From: JALYJG01 sp033763555
Lineage (GTDB): Bacteria; Pseudomonadota; Alphaproteobacteria; UBA9219
DNA: 64,000 nt
NCBI GenBank assembly: GCA_033763555.1
Contig: JANRKK010000015.1
Coordinates: forward strand, 1-64,000
Reading direction: 5' to 3'
The notes below the pieces were generated by a model that searched no databases, was not told the DNA's origin, and saw only the letters and a program-made list of their open reading frames with translations. Of the stretch, positions 42,602 to 51,558 are shown in pieces. The position numbers were made by a program, and so were the translations under genes. Each line of letters opens with the position of its first letter. Within the stretch, counting starts at the first letter, position 1.

Positions 42602-43765
42602 TCAGCGCGGCCCGGCCATCTCAAGCGGTTTGCTGACGCAGGCGCGACCACGGGCATCCCAGACTTCATCAATGATTTTTTGCTGTTTTGGCGTTTCTTT
42701 ATAATTTGCACCCAGCGCTTCCTGAGCCATTTCATCGCCAGCGGCAATTCTGATGCCCGCACGAAACCTATCTCTCACCTCATCCGCCATTTCTTGAATA
42801 GATTTCGTGAATTCCGGTTGCCGTCTGATAATTTCTGCCGCCCAAATAGCGGCATCCACGATAGATAGGTTTTTCACAGGATAAGATGAAAAGGCTTGGA
42901 GGCCAGCTTGCAAGGAAGGACCCGTATTGTGATTGCCATCCACATAATATGCCGTGCGGAAGTCAGCAATTTTGCGCGAATAGCCTATGTTATCAGAACG
43001 GGATTCGTAATTGGCCAGAATATAGAGAGCCGCACCAACATCCGCTATGCTTTCGGGGATTTGTATGGCGGTCGCATTGGCGACAGTGAATTTGTCCAGA
43101 TCGTCAGCTTCATGTGGAATCCCTTCCTCCAGAATGATCATAAATAAATCAACATCATCACGGATTCTCCCCTGGAGAAGGAGATCGCGCAAAAAGTCGA
43201 CCTGAGCAGTTAGGTACAGGTCCTGAGTTTCATTGTTTGTGCGATTAACAGCCGTGAAGACATATTCATTCAAATTCATGTCATTTATGCGAACATTATC
43301 GGAAATATAGTGCAAGGTTTCATGCAAGGCGGAGAAAACACGCCAAGCCATAAGGGGCTTGCTGACGGCCATTGTTTCGCAAAGCGGGCGGCCGTTAAAG
43401 GACATGGTGAAATTTGTGCTGACGGAGTCGATAAGAGGATCTTTTACAGATTCACCAATAATAATATTTCCATCTCTACACGGACTGGGGCCATGACGGC
43501 ATGCGTTTTTTATTTGCTCTTGGGGAAAGGGAATATAGAGTTCTGGCAAGGGAATACCTGCCGTTTGTATCTGCTCCAACATTGAAGCTGTGAATTGTTC
43601 AAGATCAGTATCATCCAGCCGCGCGGCGCCATAGGGGCGCAGAGATGCAGCGGCGGCAACAGGGGTTGGCGGTTTGGGTTCTGTACTGCGCGCAGGCGGG
43701 ACGACGGCAAGCAGGGCCGCGGCGGTGAGGGCGAATTGGCGTTTGATGAAGCGCGGCAGTTTCAT
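42602..43765 (-). CDS. Exported protein with HExxH motif, candidate metallopeptidase
   Basis: A 387-residue preprotein with a Sec signal (FALTAAALLAVVPPARS). It contains HETLH at 148-152 followed 86 residues later by ESIAD (238-242), the HExxH...ExxxD spacing of gluzincin-type zinc peptidases; His148, His152 and Glu238 would bind zinc and Glu149 would act in catalysis. I do not recognise the family. The start is uncertain: ATG at 43765 or GTG at 43780, neither with a good ribosome site. It ends head-on against the flippase-like gene. Confidence 0.6.
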   Translation of the reverse strand: MKLPRFIKRQFALTAAALLAVVPPARSTEPKPPTPVAAAASLRPYGAARLDDTDLEQFTASMLEQIQTAGIPLPELYIPFPQEQIKNACRHGPSPCRDGNIIIGESVKDPLIDSVSTNFTMSFNGRPLCETMAVSKPLMAWRVFSALHETLHYISDNVRINDMNLNEYVFTAVNRTNNETQDLYLTAQVDFLRDLLLQGRIRDDVDLFMIILEEGIPHEADDLDKFTVANATAIQIPESIADVGAALYILANYESRSDNIGYSRKIADFRTAYYVDGNHNTGPSLQAGLQAFSSYPVKNLSIVDAAIWAAEIIRRQPEFTKSIQEMADEVRDRFRAGIRIAAGDEMAQEALGANYKETPKQQKIIDEVWDARGRACVSKPLEMAGPR

Positions 43766-43844
43766 AAAATGTCGTTTCACATAATCAAATAATGGGTCGT
43801 CAATGCGCTCATGATAGCGCAGAAAGTTCCGGTCTTAAATAGTT

Positions 43845-44615
43845 TCAACCTTTGAAATTGTTAAGGAATTTCACGATTGCTGCTGAAACCTCGGCGCTTT
43901 GGGTGAAATCGACGCGCGGATGGCGGAAGGGCACCCATTGGAACCGCGTGTACCAGAGCGTGCCGGGATGCGGCGGCTGGCTGTAATCATAGGCGGCGAG
44001 GGGGCGGTAGCATTCGCGCTCGGTTTTGACATAGCTCAAGTTTAGTTTTTCGGATTTGTAGAGCGCGAGGGCTGCGCGTTTTTTCTTTTGCTCCTCCGGT
44101 GTGAGGGTGAGGGTTTGCTCGGTGCCGTTCGGATAGGGGAAGCTGTTCATGTTCCCGCGCCCGCCGAGGAAATTATATTCGGCGAATTCCAGAACGCTGA
44201 GTTTGGTTTTGAAAATTTGGCCCAGTGCATTCGCGGCGTCATGGTCGGCATTGCCGCCTTCGTAAGCGGGCACCCAGAGCTGATCGATGGCGTGGCGCGT
44301 GATGGCGGATTGTACTTCGCTATGTGCTTCGGGCAATTCGCGCCAGAGATGGCGCGCCGGGCGTGGTGACCATCCGACGGGAGCAAGGCCGAGAAAGCGC
44401 GCGGCTTCTTCTGCCTCGGCGCGGCGGCGCGCAGCATAGGCATCGTAATGCTTGCGCTGCCATGGCCAGAGAGTCGGTTGCGCGAGGCAGCCATGCGTCA
44501 GGTAAAGCGCGAACACCGCCGCACCCTCGGCGCGCGCGCGGTCGATGGCGGCCGCGCAGGCGACAATCTCATCGTCAGGATGAGGAACCAGAACAAGGAT
44601 GCGCTTGCCGAACAT
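43845..44615 (-). CDS. PIG-L family deacetylase
   Basis: A 256-residue enzyme of the LmbE/PIG-L fold that removes acetyl groups from N-acetylglucosaminyl conjugates. The zinc and catalytic motif PHPDDE is at 11-16, and the distal His pattern GNADHDAAN is near the middle. There is no signal peptide. The substrate cannot be told; it may act on an envelope glycan. It is a single gene between orphan genes. Confidence 0.9.
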   Translation of the reverse strand: MFGKRILVLVPHPDDEIVACAAAIDRARAEGAAVFALYLTHGCLAQPTLWPWQRKHYDAYAARRRAEAEEAARFLGLAPVGWSPRPARHLWRELPEAHSEVQSAITRHAIDQLWVPAYEGGNADHDAANALGQIFKTKLSVLEFAEYNFLGGRGNMNSFPYPNGTEQTLTLTPEEQKKKRAALALYKSEKLNLSYVKTERECYRPLAAYDYSQPPHPGTLWYTRFQWVPFRHPRVDFTQSAEVSAAIVKFLNNFKG

Positions 44616-44671
44616 GGCAAGAGTTGTGGCAGAAACTGACGCGATTGCCTACTGCCAGGTGGCGGGTTGGC

Positions 44672-45556
44672 TTAGGGTGGTGTTGCTGCTGCTTTTGCCG
44701 CAGCCGCTTTCTTTGTCGCCAGCCGTTTCCGGACAGGTTCGGCGAGAAGTTCCTGGAGGTTGGCGCGTGAGAATCTCGCTTTCCCCAAAAGCTTTGCTGC
44801 ATAGGCTGCCATGGCGTCCGTTACAGGAAGGGAATCTATTTGTCCCGGCGTCGGCAAATTTGCCTTGATCTTGATAATTCTTGGTTTGAGTCTCAAAAGA
44901 AATTCGCACCCTTTCCGAGGATCAAGTTCCAGAACGGATACTTTGTCACCTGTTGGTGGGCCACTGAATTCCGGGCCATGTAGTGTAAACGGTTGATGCG
45001 GCGGAGCTGGCGTTGGAATTTCTGGCCAAGGGTTTTCTATTGCATCGATGATATCTTCAATATCGGATCGTACAGGAAGAACCTGAACTGAGTGATCGCG
45101 TTCACCTTCGACAGCAAAGGAGTCTACGCGAAAGATTTTGAAGCCTTTCGGGGTATGGGCAACAGTTTTGCCTGCCAATTCAATGGCGGAGGTGACGTCA
45201 TAAGCAGCTTGCAGAATATGTTGAAAGTGATGAAGGGCGTTATGATTGGTCGGCCAGATTCTGCTGCCTTGCACATAGCCCGGTATATGGTCGCCCATCG
45301 TCTTGGCGTGAATCTGGACATTGGTTTTCCAGTATTTACTGCATTCTTTCAAGTACTGGGCGATTTCATCATAAATGGCATGTGCCTCCGATTCAGATCT
45401 CGTGTCGTTTGCCGTCAGCGCCGCAAATCTTTCACGATACATAACATCATCGGCATTTGGGTACAGCGTTTCAAGGTGAGCCAGAAGGAAAAGATCTTCG
45501 AGAGTGACTTTGCTATTATGAGCAACGTCAAAAATTTTTGCTGCGTCCTCCTGCAT
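44672..45556 (-). CDS. Hypothetical protein
   Basis: A 294-residue soluble protein of no recognised family. The N-terminal 120 residues are helical and acidic (KVTLEDLFLLAHLETLYPNA), the middle is Pro-rich (PTPAPPHQP), and the C terminus is Ala/Lys-rich (KRLATKKAAAAKAAATPP). GAGGAGA before the ATG at 45556 supports this start. Confidence 0.6.
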   Translation of the reverse strand: MQEDAAKIFDVAHNSKVTLEDLFLLAHLETLYPNADDVMYRERFAALTANDTRSESEAHAIYDEIAQYLKECSKYWKTNVQIHAKTMGDHIPGYVQGSRIWPTNHNALHHFQHILQAAYDVTSAIELAGKTVAHTPKGFKIFRVDSFAVEGERDHSVQVLPVRSDIEDIIDAIENPWPEIPTPAPPHQPFTLHGPEFSGPPTGDKVSVLELDPRKGCEFLLRLKPRIIKIKANLPTPGQIDSLPVTDAMAAYAAKLLGKARFSRANLQELLAEPVRKRLATKKAAAAKAAATPP

Positions 45557-45665
45557 TTCTGATCTCCTCAAATATCGGTATCGGTTGAATGCCTAAAGCA
45601 GAGATTGCGCCTGTCGGCCTTGGATGTAAAGCGTCTGCTGCAGGCATGCGTTAACCATAAAGAGC

Positions 45666-45828
45666 AACGTCATTCCAGAAAATTTGTGAGGCCTTGGGCC
45701 GAACAAATTTGTCTGGAACCTAGTCAGGCTATCCGTACGAGCTTGCTATCCGAAAGGATAACTGGTTTCCAGACAAACTTTCTTTCGCTCATTCCATTCG
45801 CGAAGAGAAAGTTTTCTGGAATGACGTT
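45666..45828. repeat. Palindromic repeat family B, copy 3
   Basis: 163 bases, ends AACGTCATTCCAGAAAA and TTTTCTGGAATGACGTT, the most perfect pair of this family. Its end touches the hslO stop codon. Confidence 0.85.
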
Positions 45829-46729
45829 ATGTGTAGAGCTTATCCCGCTCCCCCTCATCAAACTTGTAGCTTTTGTTGCAGAACTCGCAGGTGACGGTGA
45901 CGAGGCCGTCGGTGGCCAGCGCCTCGATCTCGGTGCGGGGCAGGGCGCGGAGCATATCCGTCACGCGCGCCTCGGAGCAGCGGCACTGGTGCCGGAAACC
46001 GTGCGGCTCATACACGCGGACGCCGTCTTCGTGAAACAAGCGGTAGAGCAGATCATGCGGCGTCAGGTTGCGGTCGGTCAGTTCCTCCGCCGTACAGGTA
46101 CCCATCAGCGTCATCGCATGCAGCCAGTCATCTTCGCGCGATGTATCCTTGTCCGGCGCGATGCCGCCTTCTTTCGGCATCTGTTGCAGCATCAGGCATC
46201 CGCCGCGCCAGCGCCTCTGCGCATCCTGTTGCACGGCGGCGATGAGGCCCGTCGGCAATTGTTCCGACTGGCGGAAATAATGCTGCACGGCTTCGGCGAG
46301 CGTGCCACCTTCCAGCGTCACGATGCCCTGATAGCGATCGTCTTTCAATTTCTGATCGACGGTGAAGGCCAGATAGCCTTTGCCGAGAAGTTTTGTGTCC
46401 GGCACGGCATTTTCAAAATTATACCCTTCCTGTGTTTGCGCGTAGGCACGGATGCCACCTTCGCTGGTAACGTCCACGACCAGAAGCCGCACGGCGCCGT
46501 CGCCCTTTGCCTGGAAAGTGAAGACCCCGTCATATTTGAGGGAGGTGCCGAGCGTCGCAGCGATGACGACTGCTTCGGCCAGAAGCGCGGCGACCGGGGC
46601 CGGGTAGGCATGCTGATGCAGGATGAGATCAAGCGCGGGACCCAGCCGCACCAGCCGCCCGCGCAGGGCGTTGGACTCGAGCTGAAAAGGCTGGACAAGG
46701 TCGTCGGTCGGGCTGGTGCCGGGCTTCAT
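45827..46729 (-). CDS. hslO: Hsp33 redox-regulated chaperone
   Basis: Cytoplasmic holdase activated by oxidation. The 300-residue protein has the N-terminal chaperone domain (FQLESNALRGRLVRLG, QHAYPAPVAALLAEAV) and the C-terminal zinc switch: HQCRCSEAR and VTCEFCNKSYKF, giving the CxC and CxxC pairs. The ATG at 46729 is used rather than a TTG one codon earlier. Its stop overlaps a family B repeat by two bases, so the last codons lie at the edge of that element. Confidence 0.96.
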   Translation of the reverse strand: MKPGTSPTDDLVQPFQLESNALRGRLVRLGPALDLILHQHAYPAPVAALLAEAVVIAATLGTSLKYDGVFTFQAKGDGAVRLLVVDVTSEGGIRAYAQTQEGYNFENAVPDTKLLGKGYLAFTVDQKLKDDRYQGIVTLEGGTLAEAVQHYFRQSEQLPTGLIAAVQQDAQRRWRGGCLMLQQMPKEGGIAPDKDTSREDDWLHAMTLMGTCTAEELTDRNLTPHDLLYRLFHEDGVRVYEPHGFRHQCRCSEARVTDMLRALPRTEIEALATDGLVTVTCEFCNKSYKFDEGERDKLYT

Positions 46730-46815
46730 CAACGTGCTCTCTTTTTCAACAACTTACGGCTGTTATCTTACCTGAATTTTTCAGAAATCCATTTGAACAA
46801 AAGAAGAACATCTTA

Positions 46816-46960
46816 TTGACTTTTGAGGCCCCGGTGGGTAGCGTTTCCGGGCCTGGAGTAGAGAGCAGGCGGGCCGGAGACCTCCACGCCCGCCTCAGGC
46901 ATTGGATGCCGGGACGCGTATGCTGATTCACTGAAAAAGCATGCCGTCCCGGCGCCCGTT
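46816..46960 (+). ncRNA. Structured intergenic region, candidate small RNA
   Basis: TTGACT (46816-46821), a 17-base spacer and TAGCGT (46839-46844) form a possible promoter. Three stable hairpins follow closely: AGGCCCCGG / CCGGGCCT (46826-46854), AGGCGGGC / GCCCGCCT (46867-46895) and GCCGGGACG / CGTCCCGGC (46908-46953). No reading frame fits. I do not recognise tmRNA, SRP, 6S or RNase P features, so the class is open; a 5' leader of the DUF2125 gene is also possible. Confidence 0.35.
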
Positions 46961-47064
46961 TGAGGTTCCCTTTCTCATCTATTCTTCGATCATCGGCGTG
47001 ATGGACGCCTGCCAGCAACCTGTTAAGGTTGTGGAGCGATTCGGTTGTTCTGTTCCTGTCCTTC

Positions 47065-48360
47065 ATGAAATTCAATCTCACCGCTTTCCGCCGTACGGCC
47101 ACCGTTCTGGCTATCATGCTGGCGGGTTTGGGCGTGGCATGGGGCCTGCTGTGGTCGGTCGCCGCGCGCGAATATCGCAGCGTGATCGATAGCTGGATCG
47201 AAACCGGGCGCAAATCCGGCTACGAAATTCTGTATGACAGCCAGACGCTTTCCGGATTTCCGCACAATATCGTTTTGCGTTTCACCAATCTGCGCTGGAA
47301 GAATACTGACGGCATCACATTCCAGGCGGGCGCGATGGCCTTGTCATCCCGGCCCTGGCTGTGGCGCCATTTCGATGCGCGCCTGTCCAACCATGTGGAA
47401 ATCCGCGCGCCGCTGGATGAGGAGGGTTATGCCCTGATACTCGGCGGCGAGAGCGGCCATGCGCGCGTCAGCCTCGACAGCGAAGGTTTATGGACGGTCA
47501 GCCATGTCGCGCTGTCGAAGGCGAAGGTGGGTCGCGCGCCGGATTATATTTTCGAGGCGGAGGAACTGGAAGCATCGGCCGAGAGGCCCACGACGCCGCC
47601 AAAAGATTTCAAACAGACCGGACTGACGCTGGAAGGCGAAGCCGAAGATGTGAAATTGCCTGAAGCCATGCCTTCGCCCTTCGGATCCAAGATGAAACAG
47701 GTCGAAGCCAAGCTGCGCTTCATGGGCGCGATGCCGGATGTGCGGAAAAAATATTCCATGACCGTGTGGAACAATGGCGGCGGCATTGTTGAGTTCGATC
47801 GCCTGCATATGGAATGGGGCCCGCTGGATATGACAGCCAAGGGCGCCATCGGCTTTGACGATGATCTGCAGCCGGAAGGCGCTTTTTCCGGCGCGGTCGA
47901 CAATCACCAGCAGGTGCTGAAAGCCCTGATGGAGCATGAGCTGATCGCCAAGCGCCAGGCGGCGATGCTGGATTCCGCCCTTAGCCTTTTCGCCAAGCCT
48001 GCCAGCCTCGCCGACAGTTCGGGCATTGAAATTCCCATCACCGTCCAGCTGGGCGGATTGTTCCTCGGCCCGGTGCGGGTCTTTATGTTCCCGGAAATTG
48101 AATGGTCGAAAGCTGCGAGCGTTCCGGCAGCGGTTCCCGCTCCCGCAGCACCTGCACCTGTTATTGCGCCGGAACCTGCGCCTCCGGTTTCTGCTCCACC
48201 GCCAGCGGTTGAGCCTGCGCCAACTCCGGCTCCTGCGCCGCAGCCTCCGGCAGAAGCCAAGCCACCGTCAGCACCTGCGCCCGCGCCAACGCCGGAGCCC
48301 ACCCCCAAGGACGAGCCCGCGGCAGAACAGCCGGAGCCTGAGGCCGCGCCGCAGACTTAA
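47065..48360 (+). CDS. DUF2125 domain protein with Pro/Ala-rich tail
   Basis: A 431-residue envelope protein: N-terminal membrane anchor (ATVLAIMLAGLGVAWGLLW), then a DUF2125 domain (SGYEILYDSQTLSGFPHNI, LRFTNLRW, LSSRPWLWRHFDA) typical of alphaproteobacteria. From about residue 355 an 80-residue Pro/Ala/Glu-rich low-complexity tail follows, which could span the periplasm. The ATG at 47065 matches the family start. Function unknown; it is convergent with mlaC. Confidence 0.82.
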   Translation: MKFNLTAFRRTATVLAIMLAGLGVAWGLLWSVAAREYRSVIDSWIETGRKSGYEILYDSQTLSGFPHNIVLRFTNLRWKNTDGITFQAGAMALSSRPWLWRHFDARLSNHVEIRAPLDEEGYALILGGESGHARVSLDSEGLWTVSHVALSKAKVGRAPDYIFEAEELEASAERPTTPPKDFKQTGLTLEGEAEDVKLPEAMPSPFGSKMKQVEAKLRFMGAMPDVRKKYSMTVWNNGGGIVEFDRLHMEWGPLDMTAKGAIGFDDDLQPEGAFSGAVDNHQQVLKALMEHELIAKRQAAMLDSALSLFAKPASLADSSGIEIPITVQLGGLFLGPVRVFMFPEIEWSKAASVPAAVPAPAAPAPVIAPEPAPPVSAPPPAVEPAPTPAPAPQPPAEAKPPSAPAPAPTPEPTPKDEPAAEQPEPEAAPQT

Positions 48361-48370
48361 ATCTCAGATT

Positions 48371-49027
48371 TTAGGAATTGGCTTTGGCGGGCGTCGCGAC
48401 CTGCTTGCGCATCATGTCCAGCAGCGCATCGATATTGCCGCCGTTGTTCTGAATGACCGCGGCATATTCCTGACGCTGCGTTACGCTGAGGCTGACGCCT
48501 TCGACCACCACATCGATGATGCCCAGCTTGCCGTTCCTCTGGCGGACGCGCCAGTCAATGGAGGTCGGCGGCGAGCCATCAGGATGCGTGATCTGGCTGG
48601 CGACGATGGTATCCTTGTCGCTTTCGGGGCGGACGCCCGTGACTTCAAAGCCTTCGCCCGTATAGAGGGTGAGGCGCTCACCATAGGTTCTGACGACCAG
48701 TGATTCAAACAGTTTCATATATTCCTGCTGCTGGTCCGGCGTGGCGGTGTTCCAGCTGCGGCCGATGACGAAACGGCCGATGGTCATCAGGTCGAAGGAG
48801 TTGCGGAGGATCTCACGGAATTTGTCGGAGCGCTGTCCGGCGGAAACGCTTTTGTCGGCGATGACCTTGATAGCCTGATCGCCCAGATCTTGAACAAATT
48901 TGCCCGAAGGCAGCTTGATGGCGGCGTCGTGAGTCTGCGCCGTGTCATCGGCGGTAGCCGGGACGGCGAGGGCCAGCCCTGTCGTACCGAGAAGAAGAGC
49001 CAAAACAGCCGAACGCAACACGGACAT
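48371..49027 (-). CDS. mlaC: MlaC/Ttg2D phospholipid-binding periplasmic protein
   Basis: A 218-residue preprotein with a Sec signal (ALLLGTTGLALAVPATA). The mature part follows MlaC/Ttg2D: FREILRNSFDLMTIGRFVIG, the GERLTLYTGEGFEV segment, SIDWRVRQRNGKLGIIDVVVEG and SVTQRQEYAAVIQNNGG. It shuttles phospholipids between membranes to keep outer-membrane asymmetry. GGGAG lies before the ATG at 49027. The rest of the mla transporter is not in this window. Confidence 0.92.
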   Translation of the reverse strand: MSVLRSAVLALLLGTTGLALAVPATADDTAQTHDAAIKLPSGKFVQDLGDQAIKVIADKSVSAGQRSDKFREILRNSFDLMTIGRFVIGRSWNTATPDQQQEYMKLFESLVVRTYGERLTLYTGEGFEVTGVRPESDKDTIVASQITHPDGSPPTSIDWRVRQRNGKLGIIDVVVEGVSLSVTQRQEYAAVIQNNGGNIDALLDMMRKQVATPAKANS

Positions 49028-49280
49028 CGAAATCTCCCGAAAGTAAGAGGCCAAAACAGCTATCCGACTTATAGCGGCTTGGGGTGGCAAAACAAGGCCG
49101 TTTTGAGGGAGGGAAAATGGCATTTTCCGGAATGGGCAGAAAACTGCATTTCTGCCTGTGGCTACCTAGGCACGCCGCGCCGGGAACCGCATTGACGCCT
49201 TTCTTTTGCCATGCTTTTTTGATTCCTTCCCTCCCAAGGCCCAATCGGGCCGATAACTCCCTATGGAAAGGACTTTTAAG

Positions 49281-49544
49281 ATGCGTTCAATGAAACTCCT
49301 GGCGGCGATGGCTGCTGTTGCTGTTCTGGCTGCTGGCCCCGTTCTGGCCACCGAAGCCGCGATGGACGGCTCCGCGGCTCCCGCGATGAGTGCCGATGGC
49401 AGCGGCAAGGCCGCCAAGCCGGGCAAGCGCCATGGCAAGCACAACCACAGAAAGCATCATGCCAAGAAGCATGCCCAGAAGAGCGAAGCCATGCCTTCCG
49501 CTTCTCCGGCTGACAGCAGCATGATGGAACCTGCCGCGCAGTAA
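49281..49544 (+). CDS. Small secreted His/Lys-rich protein
   Basis: An 87-residue preprotein: Sec signal LLAAMAAVAVLAAGPVLA. The mature part is Ala/Ser-rich at both ends with a central basic stretch (KHNHRKHHAKKHAQK) that may bind metal or nucleic acid. AAAGGA lies before the ATG at 49281, and a strong terminator follows. No family recognised. Confidence 0.65.
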   Translation: MRSMKLLAAMAAVAVLAAGPVLATEAAMDGSAAPAMSADGSGKAAKPGKRHGKHNHRKHHAKKHAQKSEAMPSASPADSSMMEPAAQ

Positions 49545-49561
49545 CCCGCATTCGAGACACA

Positions 49562-49594
49562 CCGCTGCCGGGGAAACCCGGCGGCGGTTTTTTT
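49562..49594 (+). terminator. Intrinsic terminator
   Basis: CCGCTGCCGGG / CCCGGCGGCGG stem with a GAAA loop and a run of seven T's, 18 bases after the small secreted protein gene. It also abuts the end of folC. Confidence 0.9.
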
Positions 49595-50846
49595 ATGCCT
49601 GATTGAGGCGCAGCACATCTCCGGCCAAATACAACGAACCACCGATAAGAATTCGCGACGGGCTTTTTTCGTTCGCAAGGCGGGCAAGAGCCTGCTGAAT
49701 ATTTTCGGCAGCCGTAACATGCGGAATTTTTAGATCGCGCGCCTGTTGCGCCAGAGCTTCCGCCGTGAAGCTTTGCGCCTCGCCGGGAATGGCGATGCTG
49801 TGCAGGCTGGTGATATAGGGCGCGAGCGGTGCCAGAAACTCGGCGGGATTTTTCGTCGTGATCATGCCGATGATAAGATGCAACGGCAGGGCAGGGTTTT
49901 CGGACTGCCAGGCGCGTGCCTGGGCTGCGAGGACTTCGCCAGCGGAATCATTATGGCCGCCATCCAGCCAGAGTTCCCAGTTGGTCGGTAGAAGATCGCG
50001 TAACGCGCCGCTGTCGAGCTTCTGGAGTCGTGCAGGCCATTCGGCATTTTGCAAACCGTGCGTGATGGCGTTTGCGGGCAAGGGTGAGGGCAGGGCATCC
50101 AGCGCCGCAACGGCGAGATTGGCATTTTCCCATTGATGTTTGCCGGAGAGCGCCAGAATGACGCCAGGAAATTTTACGGGATCAACGATATGCAGCAGTG
50201 CGCCGATGGCGGTTGCACAGGTGCGCAAGGTTTCCAGGCTTTCGCCATCCGGCTGCGGGATAGTGAAGCAGGGGACTCCCGCGCGCATGATCCCGGCTTT
50301 TTCGCGGGCGAGGTCGGCCAGCGTGTTGCCCAGATATTCGCGATGGTCGCAGGACAGGCGCGTGATCAGCGTGGCCAGAGGTTTTTCAATGATATTGGTG
50401 GCGTCCAGCCGTCCGCCAAGCCCCGTTTCAAGAATTGTGAAATCCGCGCGATGCCGCGCGAAAGCGGCAAAGGCCGCTGCCGTCGCCGCCTCGAAATAGG
50501 TGATGCTGCCGGGCGCGGCGAGGCGTTCGCATTCGTTCAGAATGGCAACCAATTCGTCTTCGCTTATAAGGTTGCCCGCGATGCGAATGCGTTCATGGAA
50601 GGTGACGAGATGCGGCGAGGTGTAGACATGCACCTTGTACCCTGCGGCTTCCAGTATCGCGCGGAGAAAGGCGCAGACCGAACCTTTACCGTTGGTGCCC
50701 GCGACATGAAACACAGGCGGGATCTTTGTGTGCGGATCGCCGAGCTTCGCCCGCCGATCGCGATAGGCCGGGCGCAGCGTGAGATCAATGCCGCCCGGGC
50801 CACCGCGGCGGAAACGCGAGAGAATGGAGGTGGATGTTAAGGCCAT
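49593..50846 (-). CDS. folC: Folylpolyglutamate / dihydrofolate synthase
   Basis: ATP-dependent Mur-ligase-family enzyme adding glutamate to folates. The 417-residue protein has the P-loop HVAGTNGKGSV (about 47-57), SPHLVTFHERI, ETGLGGRLDATN and a C-terminal LWLDGGHNDSAG. The length is normal. It is on the same strand as accD, its usual upstream partner, but a plus-strand gene at 50979 separates the two. Confidence 0.96.
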   Translation of the reverse strand: MALTSTSILSRFRRGGPGGIDLTLRPAYRDRRAKLGDPHTKIPPVFHVAGTNGKGSVCAFLRAILEAAGYKVHVYTSPHLVTFHERIRIAGNLISEDELVAILNECERLAAPGSITYFEAATAAAFAAFARHRADFTILETGLGGRLDATNIIEKPLATLITRLSCDHREYLGNTLADLAREKAGIMRAGVPCFTIPQPDGESLETLRTCATAIGALLHIVDPVKFPGVILALSGKHQWENANLAVAALDALPSPLPANAITHGLQNAEWPARLQKLDSGALRDLLPTNWELWLDGGHNDSAGEVLAAQARAWQSENPALPLHLIIGMITTKNPAEFLAPLAPYITSLHSIAIPGEAQSFTAEALAQQARDLKIPHVTAAENIQQALARLANEKSPSRILIGGSLYLAGDVLRLNQA

Positions 50847-50978
50847 GGATTATCAACTGCCCTTTTGGAAGGCTGGAAGATAACAGGTTTTTGGGCCGGG
50901 CAAGGGGTTGTCAGATTTGTACAGGATGGTAGCGTTAAATAAGTCAGCTTCGACATCTATGTAAGGGGGGGGCATATC

Positions 50979-51554
50979 ATGAGCGAACATTATAAGGATC
51001 AGCTCGTGTTCCATGAATTGTTGGATCGTACGCCTGAAGATATGCTTGAAAGAGCGCGCGGCGGCTGGAAGCACAAAACGCGGGCGGACACACATCTGAA
51101 ATTCAAGGGCGCGGAAGCGCTTGGCGCTTGTCTTGACTTATTGCAGCGAAGCTCAAGACCGGAAAAGGAAATCTGGTATGAGGAAGACAGGCAGGCCAAA
51201 GGACTCCGGCGGCCCACGACGCTTGAGCGGCCGCTTGAAACAACATTTGTTATTAAAACCAATATAGAAGTCGCGCCCGGTGCTTTCGTAGCTATCGCTG
51301 CAAGAGGCGTCAGCATGACCAGAGCAAACCAATATGCCTGCTTTGTTAGACCACAAGAAATGGATTCCTGGCCTGAAGGCAGGGAATTGCAAGTTGAATG
51401 GAGACAGGATCTGTTCGGGGTTGTTGAGCAGGTGTATGAACATGCCATCCGGTTGGGATTTGTGCCGCTCAATCCTCCGCAGGAAGTTTCACCCAGTCGA
51501 CCTTCGGATGGTTCAGGGCCAGAAGTAGTCGAAACGGCAAAACTGCACAGCTAA
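50979..51554 (+). CDS. Hypothetical protein between folC and accD
   Basis: A 191-residue soluble protein of no recognised family: acidic N-terminal third (LVFHELLDRTPEDMLERA), a central beta-rich part (TTFVIKTNIEVAPGAFVAIA) and a polar tail. A G-run ribosome site (AAGGGGGGGG) lies before the ATG. Its opposite orientation breaks the accD-folC pair that is contiguous in many proteobacteria. Confidence 0.6.
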   Translation: MSEHYKDQLVFHELLDRTPEDMLERARGGWKHKTRADTHLKFKGAEALGACLDLLQRSSRPEKEIWYEEDRQAKGLRRPTTLERPLETTFVIKTNIEVAPGAFVAIAARGVSMTRANQYACFVRPQEMDSWPEGRELQVEWRQDLFGVVEQVYEHAIRLGFVPLNPPQEVSPSRPSDGSGPEVVETAKLHS

Positions 51555-51558
51555 TTTT

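Noticed and set aside
45605..46819. 404-codon plus-strand frame opposite hslO
   Set aside because: Antisense to Hsp33, and it begins in a mobile repeat; no ribosome site or family match.
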